Part shown: in pieces, positions 25,170-34,835 of the stretch
Layout: every line of letters begins with the position of its first letter
Numbering within the stretch: position 1 is the first letter of the stretch
Notes under the pieces: model-generated
What the model saw: only the letters and a program-made list of their open reading frames with translations
What the model was told of the DNA's origin: nothing
Databases searched by the model: none
Made by a program: the position numbers and the translations under genes
From: CADEEN01 sp963751775
GTDB taxonomy: Bacteria; Pseudomonadota; Gammaproteobacteria; Burkholderiales; Burkholderiaceae_C
Length of the DNA: 64,000 nucleotides
Reading direction: 5' to 3'
Assembly: GCA_963751775.1 (NCBI GenBank)
Contig: CAVVVW010000003.1
Span: 1 to 64,000 of the forward strand

Positions 25170-25951
25170 CGGGCCGGTCCCTGCGAACCGTGCGGCGCCA
25201 CCCAGGCCGGCGTGTAGCGCTCGCCCACACGCGCGCCATGCTCGGCGCCGATCTTCATATAGGCGGCGAGCGTGGCCAGGCCGAGCACGAGGAAGAACGC
25301 AGTCAGTGCCCACTTGGCGGTCTGCAGGCGGCGTCGACCGGCGTCGGCGTCGCGGCCCTGCAGCCAGCCCCACTTGACGGCCAACCGGTACAGGCCGATG
25401 CCGCCGTGCAGCTCGACGCAGAACAGCAGCACCAGGTACAGCGGCCACCAGGACGCGCTCCAGACCCGGTCGGCCGACTCGTAGGGGCCGATGTCGGCCG
25501 GGTGCGCAAGCATCTGGAACAGGTGCGGTGCGGCGAGGAAGAACAGCATGAAGCCGGTCACGGCCTGCACCCACCACAGCGTGGTGTCGCCATGGCGCAG
25601 CGTGGCGCGGTGGCTGGTGAAATGGCTGTACTGGCGGAAGTTGGCCGGGAACTTGCGCATCGCCAGGAAGGCGTGCAGCACGACCAGCGCCGCCACGCCG
25701 CCGACGGCGATCGAGACCAATGCGGGCACGCTGCGGCCAAAGAGGAAGTAACCCTCGAAGGTCTTGGCGACGACCCACATCGCGTCCTTGCTGATCAGGA
25801 TCGACGAAACGAACACCATGTGGACCCACATGAACAGGCCCAGCGCCAGTCCGCTCAGGCTCTGGGCCAGATCCATGCGCGCCGGCCAGCGGCTCTTGCC
25901 GTGCCGCGCATGGTTCTGCATCCTCGCCATCACCTGGCTCTGCGATTGCAT
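25166..25951 (-). CDS. frdC: Dihaem cytochrome b subunit of quinol:fumarate reductase (Wolinella type)
   Basis: 261 residues, intact, five membrane helices. The four axial haem histidines fall at H44, H93, H143 and H182, the quinol-site glutamate at E66 and the E-pathway glutamate at E180. These are the same numbers as in Wolinella succinogenes FrdC. Motifs: LFMWVHMVFVS, AKTFEGYF, LHAFLAMRKFP, RHGDTTLWWVQA and VELHGGIGLYRLAVKWGW. First gene of the frd-nuo array. The family works with menaquinone-type quinols in its known members. Confidence 0.96.
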   Translation of the reverse strand: MQSQSQVMARMQNHARHGKSRWPARMDLAQSLSGLALGLFMWVHMVFVSSILISKDAMWVVAKTFEGYFLFGRSVPALVSIAVGGVAALVVLHAFLAMRKFPANFRQYSHFTSHRATLRHGDTTLWWVQAVTGFMLFFLAAPHLFQMLAHPADIGPYESADRVWSASWWPLYLVLLFCVELHGGIGLYRLAVKWGWLQGRDADAGRRRLQTAKWALTAFFLVLGLATLAAYMKIGAEHGARVGERYTPAWVAPHGSQGPAR

Positions 25952-26279
25952 CCTGTGGTTCCCGGTCGTTGTTCTGGTCGGCGGTTTCGCGCCTTCTTTG
26001 AAAGCGAGTTTCCGCCTGCGGCCGGGTCTGATGGTTGCGCTAAGTCAAGCGGTTCGTGGTGCCGGCGCAGCGTTGCGCGCGGGCCTGGCGTAAGCAAGGA
26101 ATCCGTCGGGGCCCGCGGGCGGCTGGCCCGTCGGCCGTGCAGCCGGGGCGTGCGTGGCGACGCGATGCGCCTGCCGTGCGCCCTCATATACACCCTGGGC
26201 CGGATCGGCTATCTTCACCGCGCGCCAACCCCTGCGAGGCCGATGCAAGCGGGTGGACCGCAGCACATGGGGGACCTGG
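25952..26279. other. Divergent intergenic region between frdC and the plus-strand cluster
   Basis: No gene is seen in these 328 bases. They must hold the promoter for the whole frd-nuo array and the promoter for the cluster starting at 26280. The only notable site is an FNR/Anr-like box at 26035-26048. Confidence 0.5.
26035..26048 (+). promoter_or_regulatory. Possible FNR/Anr-type oxygen-regulator box
   Basis: TTGCGCTAAGTCAA matches 8 of the 10 informative positions of the Anr/FNR consensus TTGAY-N4-RTCAA; the right half is perfect. It ends 84 bases upstream of the frdC start. That would suit activation at about -41 with a leader of roughly 50 bases. It is found by eye in one place only, so it is a hypothesis. 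Confidence 0.3.
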
Positions 26280-27305
26280 ATGACCTGCCGCCGATTGGTT
26301 GGATTGATTCTTGCGTGCCTGCTTGCCGCGGCCGTGCAGGCCCAGGCCCCGGCACCGGCCAGCACGGCACCGGCACCGGCACCGACGCTATTGCGCGTCA
26401 TCACCTTCGACGGCGGCTGGAACCTGCCGCTGTGGGCCGCGCAACGGCAAGGCTTCTTCGAGGCCAACGGCGTTGCCGTGCAGTTGAGCTACACGCCGAA
26501 CTCGGCCGCGCTGGTCACCGGCCTGCTCGACGGTCGCTACGACATCGCGCTGGCCACCATCGACAACTTCATCGCCTACCAGGAAGGCCAGGGCGAGGCG
26601 AAGATCCCCGACAACCCGGACCTGTTCGCGTTCCTCGGTGGCGATGGCGGCTTCCTGTCGGTGATGTCGTCGCCCGCGGTGAAGTCCTTCGCCGACCTGA
26701 AGGGCAAGACGCTGTCGGTCGACGCGATGACCAACGGTCTGGCCTTCGTGTTGCGCGAATTGGTCGCCCGCGGTGGCCTGGCCGAGACCGACGTGACCTA
26801 CGTGCGCGCGGGCGGAACGTCCAACCGCTACCGCGAGCTGCTGGCCGGCAAGCATGACGCGACGCTGCTGCGCACGCCGTTCGAATTGCTGGCCACGCAG
26901 CGCGGCTTCAATCAGCTGGCCACGGCCCAGGCCTTGGGTGCCTACGCGGGCACGGTGGGCGCAGCGCGGCGCTCGTGGGCGGCCAGCCACGAGGCCGCGA
27001 TGGTCGGCTTCCTGCGCGGCTACAAGGCCGGCGTCGATTGGGTCGTAGCCCTCGCCAACCGCGATGTCGTCGAAGCCCTGCTGGTGGCCAACATCCGCGA
27101 CATGACGCCGGCGCTGGCCAAACCGTCCTACGACCTTCTGCTGGCCGAAAAGGGCGGCCTGTCGCGCGACCTGGCGATCGACCTGGCGGGTGTGCGCACC
27201 GTGCTCGAGTTGCGCAGCAAGTACGGCACGCCGAAGAAGCAGCTGACCGATCCACTCAGGTACGTCGACCCGAGTTACCACGACAAGGCCTTCGGCAAGC
27301 GCTGA
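26280..27305 (+). CDS. NitT/TauT-type ABC transporter substrate-binding protein
   Basis: 341 residues, intact. Signal peptide (LVGLILACLLAAAVQAQA), then the NMT1/THI5-like fold: GGWNLPLWAAQRQGFFEANG and LLDGRYDIALATIDNF, with FADLKGKTLSVDA further on. It should capture a small organic ligand in the periplasm. Start ATG 26280 is chosen because the signal peptide begins there; the frame is open further upstream. No permease or ATPase genes follow, so its transporter partners lie elsewhere or it has another role. Confidence 0.85.
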   Translation: MTCRRLVGLILACLLAAAVQAQAPAPASTAPAPAPTLLRVITFDGGWNLPLWAAQRQGFFEANGVAVQLSYTPNSAALVTGLLDGRYDIALATIDNFIAYQEGQGEAKIPDNPDLFAFLGGDGGFLSVMSSPAVKSFADLKGKTLSVDAMTNGLAFVLRELVARGGLAETDVTYVRAGGTSNRYRELLAGKHDATLLRTPFELLATQRGFNQLATAQALGAYAGTVGAARRSWAASHEAAMVGFLRGYKAGVDWVVALANRDVVEALLVANIRDMTPALAKPSYDLLLAEKGGLSRDLAIDLAGVRTVLELRSKYGTPKKQLTDPLRYVDPSYHDKAFGKR

Positions 27306-27325
27306 ACCCAGCCCGAGGCAAAGCG

Positions 27326-28634
27326 ATGGCAACCAGGAAGAAGGCGCGCGAGCCGACGATCGTCCGGCCCGACGACATCGACCCGCACCACAACTGGGAG
27401 CCGGCCGCTGCAGGCGCCCGGCCACATGCAGGTGGATTTCGAGGAGCGGGTCAATTTCCGCCGCCTGCACGACTACCGACTCGCGCGCACCCGCGCCGCG
27501 CTGGCGCACTCGGGCCTGGGCGCGCTGCTCTGCTTCGATCAGCACAACATCCGCTACACCACCAGCACCGTGATCGGCGAATGGGCGCGCGACAAGCTCA
27601 CCCGCTACTCGCTGCTGACCGGCAACGGCGACCCCTACCTCTGGGACTTCGGCTCGGCGGCCAAGCACCACAAGCTGTACACGCCGTGGCTGTGCCAGGA
27701 CCATTGCCGGGCCGGCCTGCTCGGCCTGCGCGGCGCGGTGGGCGGCGACGGCAAGCTGTTCCGCAGCGCGGCGCGCGAGATCAAGGCGCTGCTCGACGCC
27801 GAGGGCGTCGGCGACATGCCGCTCGGCGTCGACGTGGTCGAGGTGCCGATGATGCTCGAGCTGCAGAAGCTCGGCATCGACGTGCGCGATGCGCAGCAGA
27901 CGATGCTGCAGGCGCGCGAGATCAAGAACATCGACGAGCTGATGCTGCTGAACATGGCCGCGGCGATGGTCGACGGCGTCTACCAGGAGATCGCCGAGAA
28001 GCTCAAGCCCGGCGTCAAGGAGAGCGAGATCGTGGCCCTGGCCACGATGCGGCTGTACCTGATGGGATCGGACTGCGTCGAGGCCATCAACGCGATCTCG
28101 GGCGAGCGCTGCAGCCCGCACCCGCACAACTTCACCGACCGCATCATCCGGCCCGGCGACCAGGCCTTCTTCGACATCATCCATTCCTACATGGGCTACA
28201 GGACCTGCTACTACCGCACCTTCAGCGTCGGCATGGCGACGCCGCCGCAGCGCGAGGCCTACAAGCGCGCACGCGAGTGGATGGACCGCGCGATCGACCT
28301 GCTCAAGCCGGGTGTCTCTTCGCACGTGGTGGCGGCCTCGTTCCCGACGGCGCAGGAAATCGGCTTCGCCACCGAGATGGACGCCTTCGGCCTGAACTTC
28401 TGCCATGGCCTGGGGCTGGGCCTGCACGAGCGGCCGCTGATCTCGCGGCTGTCCTCGCTGGAGGATCCGATCGAGCTGAAGACCGGCATGGTCTTCGCGG
28501 TCGAGACCTATTGCCCGGCGAGCGACGGCGTGTCGGCCGCGCGCATCGAGGAGGAGGTGATCCTGACGCCGACCGGGCCGAAGGTGATCTCGCTCTACCC
28601 GGCGCAGGAGCTGCCGATCGCCAACCCCTACTGA
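27326..28634 (+). CDS. M24-family metallopeptidase-like protein with altered metal site, one frameshift
   Basis: About 435 residues; an indel near 27400 separates the first 25 residues. N-terminal creatinase-like domain, then a pita-bread catalytic domain. Of the five usual metal ligands, the first Asp (FFDIIHSYMGYRTC), the His (FCHGLGLGLHERP) and both Glu (GMVFAVE, ARIEEEVILT) are present. The second Asp is replaced by Cys in GYRTCYYRTF. It may be a hydrolase of a small C-N compound rather than an aminopeptidase. It lies 20 bases after the binding-protein gene. Confidence 0.8.
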
Positions 28635-28654
28635 ACAAGCCATGGCCAGTCGCA

Positions 28655-29567
28655 ATGAAACTCGGATGGATCGGCATCGGCCGCATGGGCTACGCCATGG
28701 CCGAGCGCCTGGCCAAGGCCGGCGCCGACGTCACGGTGTGGAACCGCACGCGCGCCAAGGCCGAGCCGCTGGCGGCGGCCGGCGCGAAGATCGCCGACGC
28801 AGCTCACCGATCTGGCGGCCTGCGACATCGTCTTCGTGATGGTCTCGACCTGGGACGACGTGCGCGAGGTCGTCGCCGGCCCGCAAGGCCTGTTGTCTGG
28901 CAGCCAGGCGCCGCGGCTGCTCGTCGAGTGCTCGTCGATCTCGCTCGAAGGCTCGGCCGAGCTGCGCGCGCTGCTGGCCGAGCGCGGCGTCGAGATGCTC
29001 GCCGCGCCGGTCTCGGGCAACGCCAAGGTGATCAAGGCCGGGCGCCTGTCGTTCGTCTGCTCGGGGCCGAAGCCGGCGTTCGACGCGGCGCTGCCGTCGC
29101 TGCGCATGATCGCGCCGGCCGCCAGTTATGTCGGCGAGGGCGAGCTGGCGCGCATCGTCAAGATCTGCCACAACGTGTTCCTCGGCGTCGTCATCCAGTC
29201 GCTGGCCGAGATCACCGTGCTGGCGCAGAAGGCCGGCGTGCCGCGCCACGCCTTCCTCGATTTCATGAACCAGAGCGTGATGGGCTCGACCTTCTCGCGC
29301 TACAAGACGCCGGCGCTGGTGAATCTCGACTTCAAGGTCACGTTCACGCCGAAGCTGCTGCGCAAGGACCTCGACCTCGGGCTCGAGGCGGCGCGGCGCT
29401 TCGACGTGCCGATGCCGCTGGCCTCGCTCACGCGCGACGTCGTGCAGACGCTGATCGGCCACGGCATGGACGACGAGGATTTCGCCAAGCTGATCGTGCT
29501 GCAGGCCAGGGCCTCGGGCCTCGAGCTGCGGCCCGAGCAGGTGGCGGTCGACGATGGCCTGGGCTGA
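28655..29567 (+). CDS. 3-hydroxyisobutyrate dehydrogenase-like NAD(P)-dependent oxidoreductase, one frameshift
   Basis: About 303 residues with an indel near 28803. Rossmann motif GWIGIGRMGYAMAERL at the start, ECSSISLEG and APVSGNAKVIKAGRLSFVCSG in the middle, and the catalytic lysine in RIVKICHNVFLG. This is the beta-hydroxyacid dehydrogenase family, which oxidises small hydroxy acids or reduces semialdehydes. Start ATG 28655 gives the Rossmann fold at residue 4. Second enzyme of a plus-strand catabolic-looking cluster. Confidence 0.85.
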
Positions 29568-29592
29568 CGGCCCGCAAGCTAGAGGAGCTGAC

Positions 29593-30565
29593 ATGAAGCA
29601 TTGGCGGCGATGGGTTGGCATCCTTGCAGCGTGTGCGCTGTGGCCGGCGTGCCTGTTGGCCCAGGACTATCCGAGCAAGCCGGTCCGCATCGTCGTGCCG
29701 TTCACCGCCGGCAGCGCGACCGACATCCTTGCGCGCACGGTCGGGCAGAAGCTCGCCGAGTTGTGGGGCCAGCCGGTCATCATCGACAACCGCGCCGGCG
29801 CCGGCGGCACGATCGGCGCCGGCGTGGTGGCCAAGTCGGCGCCCGACGGCTTGACGCTGCTGGTGCATTCCGCCGCGCAGGCGGTGAACCCCTTCATCTA
29901 TCCCGACGCTGCCCTACGACACGCTGAAGGATTTCGTCCAGGTCGTGCCGCTCGCCGGCCAGCCCAACGTGCTGGTGACGTCGCCGGCCAGCGGCTACAA
30001 GACGGTGGCCGACCTGATCGCCGACGCGAAGAAGCGGCCCGGCGGCCTGAACTTCGGCTCGGCCGGCATCGGCAGCGGCACGCACATCAACGGCGAGAAG
30101 TTCAAGCTCGCCGCCGGCGATCGACGTGACGCACATTCCGTACAAGGGCACGCCAGAGGCGCTGACCGACACGATGGCCGGGCGCATCGCCTTCTTCTTC
30201 TCGCCGATCTCCGCGGCGCTGCCGCACGTGCGCGACGGCAAGCTCGTGGCGCTGGCCGTCAGCTCGGGCAAGCGCGCGAGCACCTTGCCGCAGCGTGCCG
30301 ACGATCGCCGAGTCGGGCCTGCCGGGCTTCGACTACAACCTGTGGGTCGGCCTTGTTCGCGCCGGCAGGCACGCCGGCCGATGTCGTGGAGAAGATCAAC
30401 CGCGACGTCAATCGCGTGCTGCGCGAGGCCGAGGTCAAGGAGCGGATGGCCGCGCTCGGCGCCGAAGCGATGCCGATGACCGCCGCCGAGTTCGACAAGT
30501 TCATGCGCAGCGAAATGGACGACGCCGCCAAGGTGGTCAAGGCGGCGGGCATCAAGGTGCAGTGA
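29593..30565 (+). CDS. Bug/TctC-family tripartite tricarboxylate receptor protein, four frameshifts
   Basis: About 324 residues when four indels (near 29912, 30120, 30298 and 30362) are repaired. Signal peptide, then YPSKPVRIVVPFTAGSATD, IIDNRAGAGGTIGAGVVAKS, DVTHIPYKGTPEALTD and AGTPADVVEKINRDVNRVL, all Bug hallmarks. These periplasmic proteins bind carboxylates and are strongly expanded in Burkholderiales. An AGAGGAG site precedes the ATG at 29593. Four breaks in one gene leave open real decay rather than sequencing error. Confidence 0.88.
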
Positions 30566-30597
30566 CGCGCCGGCGCGTGCCCCGGCGCCGCGCCGCC

Positions 30598-31817
30598 TCA
30601 GTTCTTGACGACTTCGTTGATCTCGACGCCGACGCCGCTGGCGTCGTTGGCGACCGCGGCCGACTGGCCCGACAGATCGCCGGCGCTCGGCTGGGCCTGA
30701 CCGCTCTTGCTGACCCTTGCGCTGATGACGACCTTGGGGAACAAGGACAGGCGCGAGGCCGGCGACATGGCCTGGCTGTCGTCGAGTGCGAACTCGACCG
30801 GCAGGTCCTTGACCTGCTTGCGCAGGATCGCCAGCGGCATGCGCGGGCCTTCGGCGGCGCGGGCGTAGATGAATACGGTGTCGGTCGGTGCGGCCAGCTT
30901 GGCGACGGCCGGCGCCAGGCGCACCGTGCCGCGCACGGCAGCGCCGCCGCCAGCAGCGGCGACGCGGCGGGGCCGCGCGGCTGCGGCCTTTGGCGCTGCG
31001 GCTGGTCGCCGGCTTGGACGCGGCCGCCGGCCCGAGGCCACCCAGGTCGCGGGCTTCCGCAATGCTGCTCTGCAGTTGGGCCATGAACTGGTTGTCGGGC
31101 GGCGCCACCTCGGCCAGCTTTTCCCAATACCGAACCGCGCCGGCGTAGTCCTTGCGGTCGAACGCGGCGGTGCCCGCCAGCGCCAGCGCCTTGGGATTCT
31201 CGGGCTCGAGCTTCAATGCGCGCTCGACCAGCTTCAGCGGCTCGCCCTCGATCTTGCGGTCGCTGTTGACCGCCAGCGCGTCGGCGTAATCGGCCAGCAG
31301 GTTGGCGTCGTTGCCGTTCAGCGCCACCGCCTTGGCGTAGGCCGGCACGGCCTCGCCAAAGCGGCCGAGGCGGCTGTACGAGCGCGCCAGCATCGCCCAG
31401 CCCTCGGCGTTGTCGGGTTGGGTCTCGAGCTTGGCGGCGAGCTTTTCGACCGCGGCGGCGAACTGCATGTCGTTGCTGTCGTGCGGCGAGGCGGGCTCTG
31501 CGCTGGCCAGCCGCGCGGGCGCCGTGCCCAACGCCAGTCCGGGCGATCCGGTCCACGAATAACCGGCGCCGGCCACCACCAGCACCGCTGCGGCGAGCGT
31601 GGCGACCAGCCGTGTCGACGGGCGCGGCCCGTCGTCTGCTGGCGCGGCGCTGCTGGCGGCGGCCGCGCCAGCCGGGTCGGCCAGCACGAGGTCGAGGATC
31701 TGGCGTTCGAGCTGCGCGCGGGCGCTGTCGTAGGCGGGCCGGCCGAGCGCGCCGTCCTTGTGCAAGCGCTTCGAGTTGCTGCAACTGGGCGCGCAGCGTG
31801 GTGATGGTTTTCTTCAT
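30598..31817 (-). CDS. ccmI: Cytochrome c maturation protein CcmI (TPR), frameshifted
   Basis: About 405 residues with indels near 31765 and 30960. Short N-terminal coiled segment, one membrane span (LVATLAAAVLVVAGAGYSW), TPR units (WAMLARSYSRLGRFGEAVPAY and ALAGTAAFDRKDYAGAVRYW), and a C-terminal beta domain with VFIYARAAEGPRMPLAILR. It holds apocytochrome for the haem ligation complex. Start ATG overlaps the ccmH stop by 4 bases. Last gene of the ccm cluster. Confidence 0.9.
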
Positions 31818-32317
31818 TGGGCGGGTGGTGCGGGCGGCGCAGCGTCTTCACTCGCCTTGGATGCCTCGGGCAGGTCGGGTTCGTCGGGGTCGAAGTTCTC
31901 GGGCGCCATGCGGCTGCGCCGGCGCAGCACGAGCCACAACACGGCCAGGCCGCCGACCAGCAGCAGCGCCGGGCCGTACCACAGCAGCGCCGTGGTGGCC
32001 TTGACCGGCGGGCGATAGAGCACGAAATCGCCGTAACGCGCGGTCATGTAGTCGATGATCTCGCGCTCGCTCTGGCCCTTGCGCAGCATGTCGCGGACTT
32101 GGTTGCGCAGGTCGACGGCCAGGTCGGCGTGCGAGTCGGCGATGGTCTGGTTCTGGCACACCAGGCAGCGCAACTCGGCGGCCACGGCCAGCATGCGCGC
32201 CTCGAGCACCGGGTCGGCGGCCGCCGGGGCGGCCTCCTTGGCGCTCGCGCCGGCCAACAGCACGGCCAGCACGGCGGCAGCGAGGGCCTTGGAAGTCTTA
32301 GGCAGGATTGTCGGCAT
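31814..32317 (-). CDS. ccmH: Cytochrome c maturation protein CcmH
   Basis: 167 residues. Signal peptide, then the redox motif LRCLVCQNQTIADSHADLAV that reduces apocytochrome thiols, and a C-terminal membrane span (ALLWYGPALLLVGGLAVLW). Start ATG 32317 lies inside the end of ccmG. Confidence 0.95.
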   Translation of the reverse strand: MPTILPKTSKALAAAVLAVLLAGASAKEAAPAAADPVLEARMLAVAAELRCLVCQNQTIADSHADLAVDLRNQVRDMLRKGQSEREIIDYMTARYGDFVLYRPPVKATTALLWYGPALLLVGGLAVLWLVLRRRSRMAPENFDPDEPDLPEASKASEDAAPPAPPAQ

Positions 32318-32841
32318 TGAGTTGCTTGAGCAGCGGTTCGATCTTGTCGCGCAGGGCCTCGGCCGTGATCGGCCCGATCTGCTTGAAGCGCACCACGCCG
32401 CGCTTGTCGATGACGAAGGTCTCGGGCACGCCGTAGACGCCGAAATCGATGCCGACGCGGCCGTCGGTGTCGGATATCGACGCGTCGTACGGGATTGCCG
32501 AAGTTGGCCAGCCAGCGCTGGGCCTCGGCGCGGCCGTCCTTGTAGTTCAGGCCGTAGACCGGCACCGACTTGCGGCGCGAATACTCGACCAGCAAGGGAT
32601 GCTCCTCGCGGCAGGCCACGCACCACGAAGCCCAGACGTTGAGCATCCAGACCTTGCCCAGCAGGTCCTCGCGCCCGATCTTCTGCGTCGGGTCGTCGAG
32701 CCGCGGCAGCGTGAAGGCCGGCGCCGGTTTGCCGATCAAGGGCGACGGCACCTCGCGCGGGTCGAGATTGAGCCCGCGCACCAGGAACAGCACCAGCACG
32801 GCGAACAGGACGCCCGGGACGATGAATTGCCAGCGTTTCAT
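32298..32841 (-). CDS. ccmG: Thiol:disulfide interchange protein CcmG/DsbE, one frameshift
   Basis: About 180 residues with an indel near 32493. N-terminal membrane anchor, thioredoxin fold with the active site WASWCVACREEHP, and YGVPETFVIDKRGVVRFK with the cis-proline. It keeps apocytochrome cysteines reduced. The stop TAA at 32298 overlaps ccmH; the start overlaps the ccmF stop. Confidence 0.93.
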
Positions 32842-34835
32842 GCTGCGGCGACTCCGGTCGAACCGGCCGACGGGACCAGTGCCTGCTGCTCGCGCCTGGC
32901 CAGTCGATAGCGGCGGTCGCTGAGCGCGAGGAAGCCGCCGAGCGCCATGAACAGGCAGCCACCCCAGATCCAGGTCACGAAGGGCTTGTAGTAGATGCGC
33001 ACGACCCAGGCCTGGCCCTCGGTCGGCTGCCCGAGCGAGACATACAGGTCATGCGTCAGGCTGCTGCGGATGGCGGCTTCGGTCATCGGGTTCTGCTGCA
33101 CGCGGTAGACGCGCTTCTCGGGCCGCATCTGCGCGATCTCGCGACCGTCGCGCTTGACGATCACCAGCCCTTGATCCGCGGTGTAGTTCGGGCCCGGCAC
33201 GCTGCGCACGCCGGCGAAGGTGAAGACCAGGCCGTTGATCTCGGTCGTGTCGCCGAGGTTCATCTCGACGTCGCGCTCGACCTCGTAGCTCTTGACCATC
33301 GTGACGCCGAAGATGAATATCGCCACGCCCAGGTGCGCGACCATCATGCCGACCGTGGCCCGCGGCAATTGGCGCAGCCGCTGCAGGATCTGCGCGCGCA
33401 CACCGCCGGCCGGGCGCACGACGCGCTCCCACAGGTCGGTGGCCAGCGAGGTGACGATCCAGAACGCCAGCAACAGGCCCAGGCCGGCCAGCCACGACAT
33501 GTGCCCGGCCAGCCATTGGCCGAGCAGCGCCGCGACGACCGCGGCGCCGGCGGCCCAGCGCAGGCGCCGTGCGATGTCGGGCAACTCGGTCTGCTTCCAG
33601 CGCGCGAGCGGGCCGACGCCCATCATCACGACCAGCGGCGTCATCAGCGGCACCCAGACGGTCTCGAAGTATGGCGGGCCGACCGAGATCTTGCCCAGCC
33701 CGAGGGCGTCGAGCAGCAAGGGGTACAGCGTGCCGAGCAGCACCGCGCCCATCGCCGCCAGCAGCAGCACGTTGTTGAGCAGCAGGAAGCTTTCGCGCGA
33801 GACCAGCGCGAAGCGGGCTCCGAGCCCGACCGTTTGTGCGCGCCAGGCATACAGCGCCAGCGAGGCGCCGATCACCACGGCCAGGAAGGCGAGGATGAAG
33901 AGGCCGCGCTTGGGGTCGGTGGCAAAGGCATGCACCGACGACAGCACGCCCGAGCGAACCAGGAAGGTGCCGAGCAGCGAGAGCGAAAACGCCATGATCG
34001 CCAGCAGCACGGTCCACGATTTGAAGCCGCCGCGCTTCTCGGTCACCGCCAGCGAGTGGATCAGCGCGGTGCCGACCAGCCAGGGCATGAACGACGCGTT
34101 CTCGACCGGATCCCAGAACCACCAGCCGCCCCAGCCGAGTTCGTAATACGCCCACCAGCTGCCGAGCGCGATGCCCAGGGTCAGGAAGATCCAGGCCGCG
34201 GTGGTCCAGGGCCGCGTCCAGCGGGCCCAGGTGGCGTCAAGGTTGCCGCCGATCAGCGCCGCCACCGCGAACGAGAACGCGACCGAGAAGCCGACGTAGC
34301 CCATGTACAGCATCGGCGGGTGAAAGATCATGCCCGGATCCTGCAGCAGCGGGTTGAGGTCGCGCCCATCGGCGGCAGCCGGCACCAGGCGCTCGAACGG
34401 GTTCGAGGTGGCGAGCGTGAAAAGCAGGAAGCCGACCGCCAACCAGCCCATCACGGCCAGGATGCGTGCCAGCACCGGCATCGGCAGGCGGCTGCTGAAA
34501 CGCGCCACGGCCATCGTCCAGCCGCACAGCATCAACAGCCAGAGCAGCATCGAGCCCTCGTGGCCGCCCCAAACCGCGGCGATGCGGAACTGCAGCGGCA
34601 ACGCGCTGTTGGAGTTCGACGCCACGTAGAGCACGGAAAAGTCGTTGCGCACGAAGCTGGCCATCAGGCAGGCAAAGCTCAGCACGACCAGACCGAACTG
34701 CAGCGCCGCCAACGGCCGCGCCAGCGCCATCCAGTCGGCGCGTCCGCGCGCCGCGCCGGCCATCGGCAGGGTGCCGAGCGCGAGTGCCGTGCCCAGCGCC
34801 AGCCAGAGCAGGAAGTGACCGATTTCAGGGATCAT
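32838..34835 (-). CDS. ccmF: Haem lyase subunit CcmF
   Basis: Intact, 665 residues, many membrane helices. The WWD-type tryptophan-rich motif is in WGGWWFWDPVENASFMPWL, with GGFKSWTVLLA after it and conserved histidines in MIFHPPMLYMGYVG. It attaches haem b from CcmE to CXXCH motifs in the periplasm. Overlaps ccmE and ccmG by 4 bases each. Confidence 0.97.
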   Translation of the reverse strand: MIPEIGHFLLWLALGTALALGTLPMAGAARGRADWMALARPLAALQFGLVVLSFACLMASFVRNDFSVLYVASNSNSALPLQFRIAAVWGGHEGSMLLWLLMLCGWTMAVARFSSRLPMPVLARILAVMGWLAVGFLLFTLATSNPFERLVPAAADGRDLNPLLQDPGMIFHPPMLYMGYVGFSVAFSFAVAALIGGNLDATWARWTRPWTTAAWIFLTLGIALGSWWAYYELGWGGWWFWDPVENASFMPWLVGTALIHSLAVTEKRGGFKSWTVLLAIMAFSLSLLGTFLVRSGVLSSVHAFATDPKRGLFILAFLAVVIGASLALYAWRAQTVGLGARFALVSRESFLLLNNVLLLAAMGAVLLGTLYPLLLDALGLGKISVGPPYFETVWVPLMTPLVVMMGVGPLARWKQTELPDIARRLRWAAGAAVVAALLGQWLAGHMSWLAGLGLLLAFWIVTSLATDLWERVVRPAGGVRAQILQRLRQLPRATVGMMVAHLGVAIFIFGVTMVKSYEVERDVEMNLGDTTEINGLVFTFAGVRSVPGPNYTADQGLVIVKRDGREIAQMRPEKRVYRVQQNPMTEAAIRSSLTHDLYVSLGQPTEGQAWVVRIYYKPFVTWIWGGCLFMALGGFLALSDRRYRLARREQQALVPSAGSTGVAAA

